A stretch of 64,000 bases of DNA, from contig JBFXAF010000007.1 of assembly GCA_050184585.1 (NCBI GenBank), positions 124,001-188,000 of the forward strand, given 5' to 3'. Of the stretch, positions 14,370 to 22,925 are shown one piece after another. Numbering within the stretch: position 1 is the stretch's first letter; each line of letters opens with the position of its first letter. Source of the DNA: JBFXAF01 sp050184585. Lineage in GTDB: Bacteria; Pseudomonadota; Alphaproteobacteria; Rhizobiales; Rhizobiaceae. Below the pieces are notes generated by a model. That model did not search any database and was not told the origin of the DNA. It saw only the letters and a list, made by a program, of their open reading frames with translations. Made by a program: the position numbers and the translations under genes.

Positions 14370-16460
14370 ATGGCGATGATCGAAACGATCCCGCCATCCA
14401 TGGATCCCGGCATCGCCGATCCGACGGTTTCGGTGGCGGCGGCCCGCGTCGTGCGACGGCTCAGACTGGCCGCCAACTGGCGTGATGAGATCGGGGGGTG
14501 CCTCGAAATCCTGGGCCGGGCTCTTGGTGCGCACCGCGCGATCCTGTTCGAACTGAGGGAATTGCCGACGACGGGCTTTGCCCAGGATGTCAATGCCCTG
14601 TGGTTCGATGACGCCATTGAAGGCATCGGCGGCACGCCGACGATCATCGACGAAGCGACCGTGCACGCGGACCCTCTGCTGAGCCGCATCGCGTCGGAAG
14701 GCCGCAAGGGCTTCATGTTCACCGGGCTCACCCGCGACATTGAAGGGTTCCTCCGTCGGGAGTTCGAGAGCCGCAGGATAAAGTCCTTCATGTCTATCCC
14801 GGTGTTCGCTCACGGCCATGGCTGGGGGTCGCTGGCGATCAACGACTGTATCCACCAGCGGGTCTGGTCCGAGGAAGAGCTGGCGGCGGTCGAGATCGTC
14901 GCCTTCGCGATCGGCGATGCGATCGAGCGCTCCCGCACCCAGGAGCATGTCGGCGAGGTCATCAGGGCGGCGATGCTGCAGGCCGCGATGGACGCGGTCA
15001 TCATCATCGACGAGACCGGCAAGATCGTCGAATTCAATCCTGCGGCAGAGCGCATGTACGGGTTCGCACGCGACGACATCATCGGCCAGGACATGCTGGA
15101 TACCATCATCCCGACCCATTACCGGACGGGCTATGCCAACGGCGCCGAATACATGGCAGGCCGCGGGGCGCCCATGCTCGACAACCGGCTGGAGACCGTT
15201 TCGCAGAATGCTGCCGGCGATGTGTTCCCGATCGAACTCACCACGACCGTGGTTCGGGTCGCCGACCGCCGGCTGATGCTGGGCTCGATCCGTGATCTGA
15301 GCGAGCAACGCAAGGCCGAGGACGAGATCAACCGTCAGCGCGACCGGCTGCATCAGAACGAGAAGATGGCCGCGATGGGTTCGCTGCTCGCGGGAGTCTC
15401 GCACGAACTGAACAACCCGCTCGCGGTCGTGGTCGCGCAGTCCACGCTGCTGCACGAATTCTCGTCGGACCCGGCGACGAAAGCGCGGGCCGAGAAGGTG
15501 CGTGCGGCGGCGGAACGTTGCGGCCGCATCGTCAAGAGCTTCCTCGGGATGGTCAGGCTTCACCCGCCAAGCCATGCCGACACCGACCTGAACTCGGTGG
15601 TTCGGGCGGCACTCGAGGTGACCGCCTACGGTGCGCGCTCGACCGGCATCGCCGTTGACGCCGCGCTCGAGGATGGGCCGGTCCTGGTATCGGGCGACGC
15701 GGACCATCTCACGCAGGTCGCCGCCAATTTTCTGGTGAACAGCCAGCACGCGCTGCTGCCCTGCGATGGCGACAGACGGATCAAGGTCAGGACGTTCCGC
15801 GGTGCGGGGACGGCCGGCTTCTCGATCGAGGACAACGGGCCGGGCATCGCGGAGGAGATCCGTCAGCGGATATTCGAATCCTATTTCACCACGAAGCCAG
15901 CCGGGGTGGGCACGGGCATCGGCCTGTCGATCTCGCGATCGATCGTGGAACGCCACAATGGCCGCATCTGGTTCGAGGAAGTGAAGCCCCATGGCGCCCG
16001 CTTCGTCGTCGAACTGCCGACATTGGTGGGCGCGCATCCGAGGGCAGAACCGGCGCAGCGCAAGGCCACGGAGATCCGGCGTGCGCTCATCATCGACGAC
16101 GAGCCGGATGTAGCGAGTTCGCTGGCGGACATTCTCGAGTTGATGGGACTCAAGTCCAGTGTCACGACGGTTTGGACGACGTCCTCGGCGATGATCGACG
16201 AACATAGCCCCGATGTCATCTTCAGCGACCTCAGGATGCCGGCCAAGAGCGGGATGACGATCCACGCGGAACTCGTGAGCCACCGGCCCGACCTTGCGCG
16301 GCGGTTTGTCCTGGTGACGGGCGACATGATCGGCGCCCGCAACGAGATCGAGGCGGTCGCTCCGCATCTGCGGCCGCAGCTTCTGGAGAAGCCGTTCAGC
16401 ACGCTCGATGTACGCGGCGTGCTCGCGGCCGTATCCGACCAGCTTACCTACGCGAGCTGA
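14370..16460 (+). CDS. GAF-PAS hybrid sensor histidine kinase with C-terminal receiver
   Basis: 696 residues and no transmembrane segment, so cytoplasmic. Domains in order: GAF-like (about 30-190, SFMSIPVFAHGHGWGSLAINDC), PAS (about 205-325, VIIIDETGKIVEFNPAAERMYG), HisKA with phospho-acceptor His345 in GVSHELNNPLA, HATPase (NFLVNSQHALL, DNGPGIAEE, GVGTGIGLSISRSI), then a receiver with Asp620 in IFSDLRMPAKSG and Lys in LLEKPFS. The receiver suggests a phosphorelay or feedback. It is probably cotranscribed with the response regulator just upstream. The signal is unknown. Confidence 0.93.
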   Translation: MAMIETIPPSMDPGIADPTVSVAAARVVRRLRLAANWRDEIGGCLEILGRALGAHRAILFELRELPTTGFAQDVNALWFDDAIEGIGGTPTIIDEATVHADPLLSRIASEGRKGFMFTGLTRDIEGFLRREFESRRIKSFMSIPVFAHGHGWGSLAINDCIHQRVWSEEELAAVEIVAFAIGDAIERSRTQEHVGEVIRAAMLQAAMDAVIIIDETGKIVEFNPAAERMYGFARDDIIGQDMLDTIIPTHYRTGYANGAEYMAGRGAPMLDNRLETVSQNAAGDVFPIELTTTVVRVADRRLMLGSIRDLSEQRKAEDEINRQRDRLHQNEKMAAMGSLLAGVSHELNNPLAVVVAQSTLLHEFSSDPATKARAEKVRAAAERCGRIVKSFLGMVRLHPPSHADTDLNSVVRAALEVTAYGARSTGIAVDAALEDGPVLVSGDADHLTQVAANFLVNSQHALLPCDGDRRIKVRTFRGAGTAGFSIEDNGPGIAEEIRQRIFESYFTTKPAGVGTGIGLSISRSIVERHNGRIWFEEVKPHGARFVVELPTLVGAHPRAEPAQRKATEIRRALIIDDEPDVASSLADILELMGLKSSVTTVWTTSSAMIDEHSPDVIFSDLRMPAKSGMTIHAELVSHRPDLARRFVLVTGDMIGARNEIEAVAPHLRPQLLEKPFSTLDVRGVLAAVSDQLTYAS

Positions 16461-16482
16461 AACGAACTCGAGCCCGGGAGGC

Positions 16483-16521
16483 AAAAAAAAGGGCCACCGC
16501 CGGCAGGAACGGCGATGGCCC
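16483..16521 (-). terminator. intrinsic terminator of the 127-aa exported protein gene
   Basis: On the minus strand GGGCCATCGCCG, a short loop, then CGGCGGTGGCCC followed by eight T. It lies 27 bp after the stop at 16549. On the plus strand the stem has a C-A mismatch and no T run follows, so it acts mainly on the minus-strand gene. Confidence 0.85.
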
Positions 16522-16548
16522 GTGCGCTGGAGGATGCGCGGATAGAAC

Positions 16549-16932
16549 TTAGAAAACGTTCGGTGCGTTGCCGGCCGGTCCGGCATCGGCGATCATTCGG
16601 ATCTGGCGCGCCTTGCCAGACTCCCTTGCGATGACCAGCAGGCAATCCAAGGTTTCGTCGCCCCAGGCCTGCCCTTCGCAGACGCGGGCCGCTTCGTTCA
16701 CCACCGGGAGGCGGCTGGTCTTCGCGGTCGTGCGCACGGTATCCACGACTTCCGACCTTTCGCCAGTCGATGCGAACGCGGATTGGGAGGACGGGCTCAA
16801 GGCCATTGTGGCGAATGCCGCGGAAACGATGATCGCGAACATGGCCATCGGATGATCGGCCGACCGCTGGCGCAGGCGGAGCCTCGGCAGCGAATAGCGG
16901 GTGGTCTGGTGGGTGTTGGCGGAGCCGTTCAT
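16549..16932 (-). CDS. small exported protein of unknown function (127 aa)
   Basis: Starts at the ATG at 16932, preceded by AGAGG. It has a basic N-terminus (RLRLRQRS), a hydrophobic segment MAMFAIIVSAAFATMAL (about 29-45) and a mature part of about 80 residues. The Cys pair in ARVCEGQAWGDETLDCLL and the following RQIRMIAD strand match small periplasmic proteins I have seen widely in rhizobia, without an assigned function. The frame continues open to 17040, but the upstream residues look non-coding. A strong terminator follows. Confidence 0.65.
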   Translation of the reverse strand: MNGSANTHQTTRYSLPRLRLRQRSADHPMAMFAIIVSAAFATMALSPSSQSAFASTGERSEVVDTVRTTAKTSRLPVVNEAARVCEGQAWGDETLDCLLVIARESGKARQIRMIADAGPAGNAPNVF

Positions 16933-17140
16933 GGGACTTGGCCTCTGTTCTCGTTCCCCTGTGACAAGCAACCTAGGACTGGACTGTTTCTGCCCGATGA
17001 TGGCCGAAGTGACGTTTGTAACGATCCGGAAACCAATCATCCGGGCAACAATCGGTCAGATGCGGGCATCTTCTGGCAGCAATAATGCGCGACGCCGGGC
17101 AGGGTTCCAGACGTGCCGTCCGAATTCGTCCGGTAGCGAA

Positions 17141-17836
17141 TCAGGTGGTGGGCGGGAAAAGCCGGCCTAGGAAATCGTAGAACCAGGCTGCCTGAGCGCG
17201 GTCGTGCGCGACCATCAGCTCGTCCTGCTCCTCTCGCGACTGGACCCCGGGTCGGCCATACATCGCCCAAGGCGCCGCCTGCCAGCGGCGGAAGCCTTCG
17301 ATTGTCACCTCGGGATGGAACTGTAGGCCGAACGTCGTGTCGCCGTAGCGAAAGGCCTGGTTGTCGTACAGGTCCGACGAGGCCAGCTTTTCGCCCCCGG
17401 CAGGAATGTCGAAAGCGTGAAAATGCGCCTGGGCCACGACCAGGGCGTCGGGAATGAATGCGCGCCCCGCATCCGTCGGGCGAAGGCGGTAATAGCCGAA
17501 CTCATGCATGCCCGATTGCGGCGGTCCGACCCTGGCGCCCAGGGTATGGGCAAGCTGTTGCGCGCCCTGGCAGATGCCGAGCACCGGGATGCCGCGCCGC
17601 ATGCACGACTCGATCCAGCGGGCCTCGTCGCGAAGGAACGGGTATTTCGTGGTTTCGTAGACCTCGTACTTGCCGCCGAAAACGATGGCGCCCGCGATGT
17701 CGGCTCCGGGTTCTGGAAGCGCCTCGCCGTCGAACGGGTGACGGTAGTCGGCCTCGAAGGCGGCGGAGACGGAGTAGTTGGACACGCGATCGTCGCGGGG
17801 GCCGCGGTCGTGCCGCACGAGAACGAGCCTGCGCAT
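17141..17836 (-). CDS. class I glutamine amidotransferase family protein
   Basis: 231 residues. The GATase fold has nucleophile Cys in GICQGAQQLAHTLG and the catalytic His-Glu in FGLQFHPEV. The N-terminus MRRLVLVRHDRGPRDDR and the region around GGKYEVYE agree with GMP-synthase-like amidotransferases that stand alone (YfeJ/YxeE type, or glutamyl-polyamine hydrolase relatives). No synthase partner is adjacent, so the acceptor is unknown. Start ATG 17836 or GTG 17839; GGAGG lies just upstream of both. Confidence 0.85.
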   Translation of the reverse strand: MRRLVLVRHDRGPRDDRVSNYSVSAAFEADYRHPFDGEALPEPGADIAGAIVFGGKYEVYETTKYPFLRDEARWIESCMRRGIPVLGICQGAQQLAHTLGARVGPPQSGMHEFGYYRLRPTDAGRAFIPDALVVAQAHFHAFDIPAGGEKLASSDLYDNQAFRYGDTTFGLQFHPEVTIEGFRRWQAAPWAMYGRPGVQSREEQDELMVAHDRAQAAWFYDFLGRLFPPTT

Positions 17837-17993
17837 CACGACACAACCTCCAGCGGACCGGCACGACGTCGACGAACGATCGCCACGATCGAGCTACGTC
17901 GCGCCACGATGACCTTGAGCGCCACCACAATCGCGCCCCAATCTGACGCAAGATCGACGTCGCGGGGACAGACCGGCCGCAGCGTGGGTCCGC

Positions 17994-18782
17994 ATGAAGA
18001 AAACCTCGAGCATCCTAGTCGCAGCATTGCTGCTTTGCCTGCCCGCCGGCGCCCAGGGCGCGGCCGGGAAACATTCCTTTGTCACCGAGTACTCGGTGGA
18101 GTACCTCGGCATCCGCGTCGCCAAGTCCACGTTCAGCAGCACGATCTCTTCCGATGCGTTCGAGGTGCATGGTTCGATCAAGAGCAGCGGCCTTGCGCGC
18201 TTCTTCGACAGCACCGAAGGCACCACCTACGCCGCCGGCAACTTTGCCGGGGAAACGACCCGCCCGCGGGGGTATGTCGTCGCCTATACCTATGGCGAGA
18301 AGGCGAAGAAGACCCACCTCGCCTTCAAGTCGGATTCCGTCGCCGCCGTCACGAACACACCGGATCTGCCCAGCCGGCATGCCCACTGGGTCAAGGTGTC
18401 GGCGAAGGATCTGAAGGCGGTGGTGGATCCGCTTTCGGCCGCGCTGGTGAAGGCCGATACGCCGGCCGCGGTCTGTGGAAGGACCGTCCGCGTCTTCGAC
18501 GGGGAGTTCAGGGCCGACATCGTGCTGTCTGCGTCTAAGGCATCGCCGGCCAGGGTGCCTGGCACCGAGGCGGGCGCGGTGGTCTGCAGCGCCAGGCTCG
18601 TGCCGGTCGCGGGCTACTATCCGACGAACAAGTCGCTTGGCTACCTGCGCGACAAGAGCCGCGTCGACATCACGTTTGCGCAGCTTGGCGGAACCGGCAT
18701 ATATGCGCCCGTTCACGCTTCCGTGGGCACCCGGTTCGGCCCGGTGACGATCCGCACCCGAAGCCTGAAGGCGAGCAACTAG
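17994..18782 (+). CDS. DUF3108 family periplasmic protein
   Basis: 262 residues with a signal peptide (1-22, LLLCLPAGAQGA). The mature part has the DUF3108 pattern: YSVEYLGIRVAKSTFSS, then GLARFFDSTEG, and a C-terminal beta-rich part ending FGPVTIRTRSL. Proteins of this family are exported and widespread in rhizobia; the molecular function is not known. It is followed by the DMT exporter 33 bp later. Confidence 0.85.
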   Translation: MKKTSSILVAALLLCLPAGAQGAAGKHSFVTEYSVEYLGIRVAKSTFSSTISSDAFEVHGSIKSSGLARFFDSTEGTTYAAGNFAGETTRPRGYVVAYTYGEKAKKTHLAFKSDSVAAVTNTPDLPSRHAHWVKVSAKDLKAVVDPLSAALVKADTPAAVCGRTVRVFDGEFRADIVLSASKASPARVPGTEAGAVVCSARLVPVAGYYPTNKSLGYLRDKSRVDITFAQLGGTGIYAPVHASVGTRFGPVTIRTRSLKASN

Positions 18783-18815
18783 TCAGCGCGCTCCGCCGCG
18801 CTTGGCGGAGGGATC

Positions 18816-19703
18816 ATGGCGCGGGCAACCCTTATCGGATTCACTGCGGTCGTGATGTGGGCGTTGCTCGCGCTGTTCACCGACGCCTCGGGGGGCGTCC
18901 CCCCGTTCCTGTTGTCGGCCCTGGCCTTCTCGATCGGAACAGCCGTGGGTCTGGCGGCGCGGTGGCTGGGGTGGGCTGATGGCGCCACGGAACCGATCCC
19001 TCCACTTGTCTGGCTCATCGGTGTTGCGGGATTGTTCGGCTATCATTTCCTCTATTTCACGGCGCTCAGGAACGCTCCCGCCGTCGAGGCAAGCCTGATC
19101 GCATATTTGTGGCCTTTGCTCATCGTGCTCGGTTCGGCGCTCGTGCCGGGCGAAAGGCTCTACTGGCATCACGCTGCCGGCGCGCTGCTGGGGTTCGCCG
19201 GAGCGGCATTGATCGTCACCGGCGGCGACGGGATCGCTTTCGATGCCCGCTACGGATTCGGCTATGCGATGGCCGGATTGTGCGCCGTCGTCTGGGCCGC
19301 CTATTCGCTGCTCTCGCGGCGCTTTCCCAACGTGCCGACATCCGTGGTGACATGGTTCTGCGCGGTGACGGCGGCACTCTCCCTTGCCTGCCATCTCATC
19401 CTGGAAGAGACGGTGCTTCCGACGACGGCCGGCCAATGGGGAGCGGTCCTGGCCCTGGGACTGATGCCGGTCGGGGCGGCGTTCTACACATGGGATCATG
19501 GCGTCAAGCGCGGCAACATCCAGGTCCTTGGCGCGGCCAGCTATGCTGCACCGCTCCTGTCGACGCTGGTGCTGATCGCCACGGGTTTCGCCGAGCCGAC
19601 GATCACTATGCTGATGGCCTGCGCGCTGATCACCGCCGGAGCGGTGCTTGCTGCAAAGTCGATGCTCCTGTCCGGGACCACCACCGCGAGGTCCTCGCGA
19701 TGA
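18816..19703 (+). CDS. DMT/EamA family exporter (YddG-like)
   Basis: 295 residues with ten predicted hydrophobic helices and two EamA halves (about 5-135 and 145-285). The block YLWPLLIVLGSALVPGE matches the aromatic amino acid exporter YddG group. Ribosome site GGCGGAGGGATC precedes the ATG. Its TGA overlaps the ATG of the next gene (ATGA), so the two are translated together. Confidence 0.85.
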   Translation: MARATLIGFTAVVMWALLALFTDASGGVPPFLLSALAFSIGTAVGLAARWLGWADGATEPIPPLVWLIGVAGLFGYHFLYFTALRNAPAVEASLIAYLWPLLIVLGSALVPGERLYWHHAAGALLGFAGAALIVTGGDGIAFDARYGFGYAMAGLCAVVWAAYSLLSRRFPNVPTSVVTWFCAVTAALSLACHLILEETVLPTTAGQWGAVLALGLMPVGAAFYTWDHGVKRGNIQVLGAASYAAPLLSTLVLIATGFAEPTITMLMACALITAGAVLAAKSMLLSGTTTARSSR

Positions 19704-20377
19704 TGCTGTTTCCAGGCGGCATCGAAGCGCCTGCGAACGCAACGCTGGTCCTCTCCGTCGCCGCGGCGACGATCTATGGCTTCGTGCTGGAAATGCCGCC
19801 GTCCTGGCGTCGCAGCGCGGTCAAGGTTCTTGCGGTCGCGCTGCTGGCTGTTCTGGCGACGATGTCGGCCGGGCCATGGATGCTCGTTGCCGGGCTTGCA
19901 GCCAGCGCGGCCGGCGACGCCTTCCTTTCGCGGAAAGGCGAGGCGGCGTTCCTTGCCGGTCTGGCGAGCTTCCTCGCGGCGCACCTCTTCTACATCGCGC
20001 TCTTCTCGCTGGAGGGTGCCGCCGCGGCGCCGTTCCTCCACGATGTCGCGCGCGCTGTCGTCGTCATCGCAATGGCTCTCGGCGCGCTCGGCATGGTCGC
20101 GCTGCTATGGCCCCTCGTCGGCTCCCGCCAGCGATTCCCCGTGCTGATCTATGCCGCGGCCATCTTCGTGATGTGGCTTGCCGCACTCACCCTCAACAGC
20201 CTGCCCATTCTCGTCGGGGCGGTCCTGTTCATGATCTCCGACGGGCTGCTCGCAACCGAGCGATTCATGCTCGACGAGACGTCGCGCCACCGTGGCTGGA
20301 TGCGGGTCGCCGTTTGGCTCACCTATTACACGGCTCAACTGCTCATAGCGCTCGCCTACGTCTTGAAGGCGGCCTGA
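19700..20377 (+). CDS. YhhN family membrane protein (lysoplasmalogenase-like)
   Basis: 225 residues with about eight hydrophobic helices. Conserved TMEM86/YhhN features include ASAAGDAFLSRKGEAAFLAGLASFLAAH-type residues near 75-100 and VLFMISDGLLATERF near the C-terminus, holding the Asp residues typical of the family. YhhN proteins are related to enzymes that hydrolyse lysoplasmalogen; activity in bacteria is not established. The start is the first of two ATGs, overlapping the stop of the upstream exporter. Confidence 0.85.
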   Translation: MMLFPGGIEAPANATLVLSVAAATIYGFVLEMPPSWRRSAVKVLAVALLAVLATMSAGPWMLVAGLAASAAGDAFLSRKGEAAFLAGLASFLAAHLFYIALFSLEGAAAAPFLHDVARAVVVIAMALGALGMVALLWPLVGSRQRFPVLIYAAAIFVMWLAALTLNSLPILVGAVLFMISDGLLATERFMLDETSRHRGWMRVAVWLTYYTAQLLIALAYVLKAA

Positions 20378-20380
20378 AGC

Positions 20381-21148
20381 TCAGAACGCATCCTTGCGCT
20401 TGCGGATTTCCGAGAAGACATCCACGTCCGACGCATTCTGCATGCCGAGGTTCTCGCGGATCGCGGGGTCGTGCCAGCGCAGGAACGGATTGGTCGAAAG
20501 TTCAGCGCCGATCGTCGTGGGCAGTGTCGGCTCTCCTGTCGCGCGCAGCCGGTCGATCTCGGCCGCGCGTTCCTTGAGAGCCGGGTTGGTTGGGTCGATC
20601 GTCAGCGCGAAGCGCGCATTCGATTGCGTGTACTCGTGACCGCAATACACGACGGTATCGACTGGCAATCCGACAAGTTTGGTCAGTGAAGCATGCATTA
20701 CCGGCGGCTTTTCCTCGAAGAGGCGCCCGCAGCCGAGGGCAAAGAGCGTATCGGCCGCGAAGAGAACCTTGGCCTTGGGAAAATGGTAACAGACGTGACC
20801 CGACGTATGGCCCGGCGTGGCGATGACGCGCACCTCCTCGTCGCCAAAGGCGAAGCGGTCGCCATCGGCGACCCGTCGGTCGATGCCCGGGATTTTCGCC
20901 GCCTCGGCTGCCGGCCCGACGATTTCGACGCCGAAGCGCTCTTTGAGCGCTAGATTTGCCTCGACGTGGTCCGGATGATGGTGGGTGATCAGCAGCGTGT
21001 CGGGCGTCCAGCCGGTCCGTCCGATCGCTTCGACGATCGGGCGCTCCTCCGGCGCGTCGACCAGAAAGGTACGGCCGCTCGTCGGTTCATGCGCGAGAAT
21101 GCCGAAATTGTCGGTCCTGCACATGAACTGCTCTATGCGAAGGGCCAT
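20381..21148 (-). CDS. gloB: hydroxyacylglutathione hydrolase (glyoxalase II)
   Basis: 255 residues, the usual length for GloB. The metallo-beta-lactamase metal motif THHHPDH is at about 55-61, followed by TPGHTSGHVCYHF, ADTLFALGCGRLFE and the second metal ligand in CGHEYTQSN. The C-terminal part has the glutathione-binding LSTNPFLR. It hydrolyses S-lactoylglutathione to D-lactate and glutathione in methylglyoxal detoxification. AAGGAGACG lies before the ATG. It diverges from a methyltransferase gene. Confidence 0.95.
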   Translation of the reverse strand: MALRIEQFMCRTDNFGILAHEPTSGRTFLVDAPEERPIVEAIGRTGWTPDTLLITHHHPDHVEANLALKERFGVEIVGPAAEAAKIPGIDRRVADGDRFAFGDEEVRVIATPGHTSGHVCYHFPKAKVLFAADTLFALGCGRLFEEKPPVMHASLTKLVGLPVDTVVYCGHEYTQSNARFALTIDPTNPALKERAAEIDRLRATGEPTLPTTIGAELSTNPFLRWHDPAIRENLGMQNASDVDVFSEIRKRKDAF

Positions 21149-21248
21149 GATCGTCTCCTTGTTCCAGGGCGCGGAACATAGGGACGCGGCCTATTGCTGT
21201 CACCCCCGCTTGCTTGAACCGGACCGGGCCAGGCACTACCGTTCGTCC

Positions 21249-21986
21249 ATGAACGCCGATATCGTGGACCTCCGCGCCTTCTATTCGACCGTTCCCGGGC
21301 GTCTGGCGGAGCGCTCGATCGCCGCCGGGCTCACCGACGTCTGGGGCAAGCTGCCGAACGAACGTCTGGTGGGCCTTGGCTATGCGGTCCCCTGGCTCGA
21401 GCGCTTCGGCGCCGGCGCCGAACGTGTGCTCGCCTTCATGCCGGCGTCGCAGGGCGCCGTGAACTGGCCCGCTGGTGGTCCGTCCGCGTCGGCTCTGGTC
21501 TTCGACGAGGACCTGCCGCTGATGGATTCATCCGTCGACCGGGTGCTGCTCGTGCATGCGCTCGAGCATGCCGAGAACCCGCGCGAATCGCTCAAGGAGA
21601 TCTGGCGGGTGCTCGCGCCCGGCGGTCGACTGGTGATCGTTGTCCCCAACCGGCGCGGGATGTGGGCCCGCTTCGAGCATACGCCGTTTGGAACCGGGCG
21701 ACCCTACTCACGAACCCAACTCACCGAACTTCTGCGCGAGACGAACTTTACGCCAGGCGCCTTCGCCGAGGCTCTGTTCTTTCCACCGACGCCCCGCCGA
21801 TGGTTGTTGCGGCTCAATGGCGTTTTCGAGACGACAGGTCGCCGGTTCTGGCCCTATTTCTCGGGCGCCATCGTCGTGGAGGCGCAGAAGCGGCTCTACC
21901 AGGGTCTGCCCGTGGCTGCCCGCTCGTCGCGACGCGTCTTCGTGCCGGTTCTGGCGCCGCAGGGCGCCACGCGTTCGGCGCGTTAG
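21249..21986 (+). CDS. class I SAM-dependent methyltransferase
   Basis: 245 residues starting MNADIVDLRAFYSTVPGRL. The SAM-binding core is atypical at the glycine-rich loop but has the later motifs: DLPLMDSSVDRVLLVHALEH (acidic strand) and WRVLAPGGRLVIVVPN. This is the methyltransferase commonly found divergent from gloB in rhizobia; the substrate is unknown. Its stop codon TAG is the first three bases of an AGAGC repeat (TAGAGCAATGTTCGA), so the C-terminus may have been set by the repeat insertion. Confidence 0.85.
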   Translation: MNADIVDLRAFYSTVPGRLAERSIAAGLTDVWGKLPNERLVGLGYAVPWLERFGAGAERVLAFMPASQGAVNWPAGGPSASALVFDEDLPLMDSSVDRVLLVHALEHAENPRESLKEIWRVLAPGGRLVIVVPNRRGMWARFEHTPFGTGRPYSRTQLTELLRETNFTPGAFAEALFFPPTPRRWLLRLNGVFETTGRRFWPYFSGAIVVEAQKRLYQGLPVAARSSRRVFVPVLAPQGATRSAR

Positions 21987-22014
21987 AGCAATGTTCGAGA
22001 CGGTGACCGTCCTT
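21984..22014. repeat. solo end of the AGAGC repeat
   Basis: TAGAGCAATGTTCGA matches the end of full copy A (11540). The rest of the element is missing; instead the palindrome ACGGTGACCGT follows. It supplies the stop codon of the methyltransferase gene. Confidence 0.65.
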
Positions 22015-22048
22015 CATTTGGCCGATTTCGCGTCAGACGGTGCCGACG

Positions 22049-22843
22049 ATGCTGGAAACCGCGACCCTAGCACTGTGCATCGCCTGCGGCGCGCCGATCG
22101 ACCGGCCCGGCGTGGCCGAGGTCGACGTCGAACTGGTACTGGCGGTCGATGTATCGCGTTCAATGGACCCTTCGGAACTGGTGCTCCAGCGGGCGGGTTA
22201 TGCGGCGGCGCTCAGGCACCCGGATGTGCTCGACGCAATCCGTCGCAGCGCGCGCGGCCGCATCGCACTGACGTATTTCGAATGGGCAGGTGGAATCGAG
22301 ACCGGTTCGATCGTCGGCTGGCGCATCATCGACGGGCCAGCGAGCGCAGAGGCCTTCGCCAGCGAAATCGAGTCGCGCGTTGCCGACTCGCGTTTCGGCA
22401 CTTCGATTTCAGGCGCCATCGACCATGCCGCGGGTCTCTTCGACGGCAACGGCATCGAGAGCCCGCGCCGGGTCGTGGACGTTTCCGGCGACGGGCCCAA
22501 CAACGATGGGCGCGCGGTCACGCTCGCCCGCGACGCGGCGGTTTCGGCCGGGATCGTGGTCAATGGGCTGCCGATCCTGATCAATCCGTCGCGCACCTTT
22601 CGCGAGCTGGACCGCTATTACGCCGAATGCGTGATGGGCGGTCCAGGCGCTTTCGTTCTTCCAGTCTATGATCAGGGCGAACTCTCTATTGCGATCCGGC
22701 GCAAGCTGGTGCTCGAGATCAGCGGTCTCGAACCCGATGCTTCCACCATGCCCGCCGCCGCCCGAAGGCCCATTGACTGCACGGCGGGCGAGCGCGATCA
22801 GCGCTTCCAGCCGGCCATCAATGTACCACCGAGCGACTGGTAG
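22049..22843 (+). CDS. DUF1194 family von Willebrand factor A-type protein
   Basis: About 264 residues. A short hydrophobic N-terminus (MLETATLALCIACGAP) precedes the VWA-like domain with the MIDAS-type motif VLAVDVSRSMDPSE, then Thr/Asp positions in SRFGTSISGAID and VVDVSGDGPNN. DUF1194 proteins are exported and of unknown role; metal-dependent binding is inferred from the MIDAS. A GTG at 22040 is an alternative start. The N-terminal export signal looks shorter than usual, and the AGAGC element immediately upstream may have removed the original 5' end or promoter. Confidence 0.82.
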   Translation: MLETATLALCIACGAPIDRPGVAEVDVELVLAVDVSRSMDPSELVLQRAGYAAALRHPDVLDAIRRSARGRIALTYFEWAGGIETGSIVGWRIIDGPASAEAFASEIESRVADSRFGTSISGAIDHAAGLFDGNGIESPRRVVDVSGDGPNNDGRAVTLARDAAVSAGIVVNGLPILINPSRTFRELDRYYAECVMGGPGAFVLPVYDQGELSIAIRRKLVLEISGLEPDASTMPAAARRPIDCTAGERDQRFQPAINVPPSDW

Positions 22844-22890
22844 CTGTGGGTCGGTTCCGCGACCCGACTTGATCGCAGGCACTCCGCTGG

Positions 22891-22905
22891 TTAATGATCG
22901 GTTAA
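22891..22905. promoter_or_regulatory. CtrA-type binding site upstream of the pentapeptide-like protein
   Basis: TTAATGATCGGTTAA is an exact TTAA-N7-TTAA, the full CtrA box of alphaproteobacteria. It lies 20 bp before the ATG at 22926. In a GC-rich genome this AT-rich bipartite match is rarely random. Confidence 0.55.
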
Positions 22906-22925
22906 TGGGGGACCGGTCTCGGCAT

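Noticed and set aside
14349..16586. 745-codon minus-strand frame opposite the hybrid kinase
   Set aside because: Arg/His-rich antisense shadow without domains; the plus strand has all kinase motifs.
22853..22870. Hairpin GGGTCG-GTTCCG-CGACCC after the DUF1194 gene as a terminator
   Set aside because: Stem of only 6 bp and no T run.
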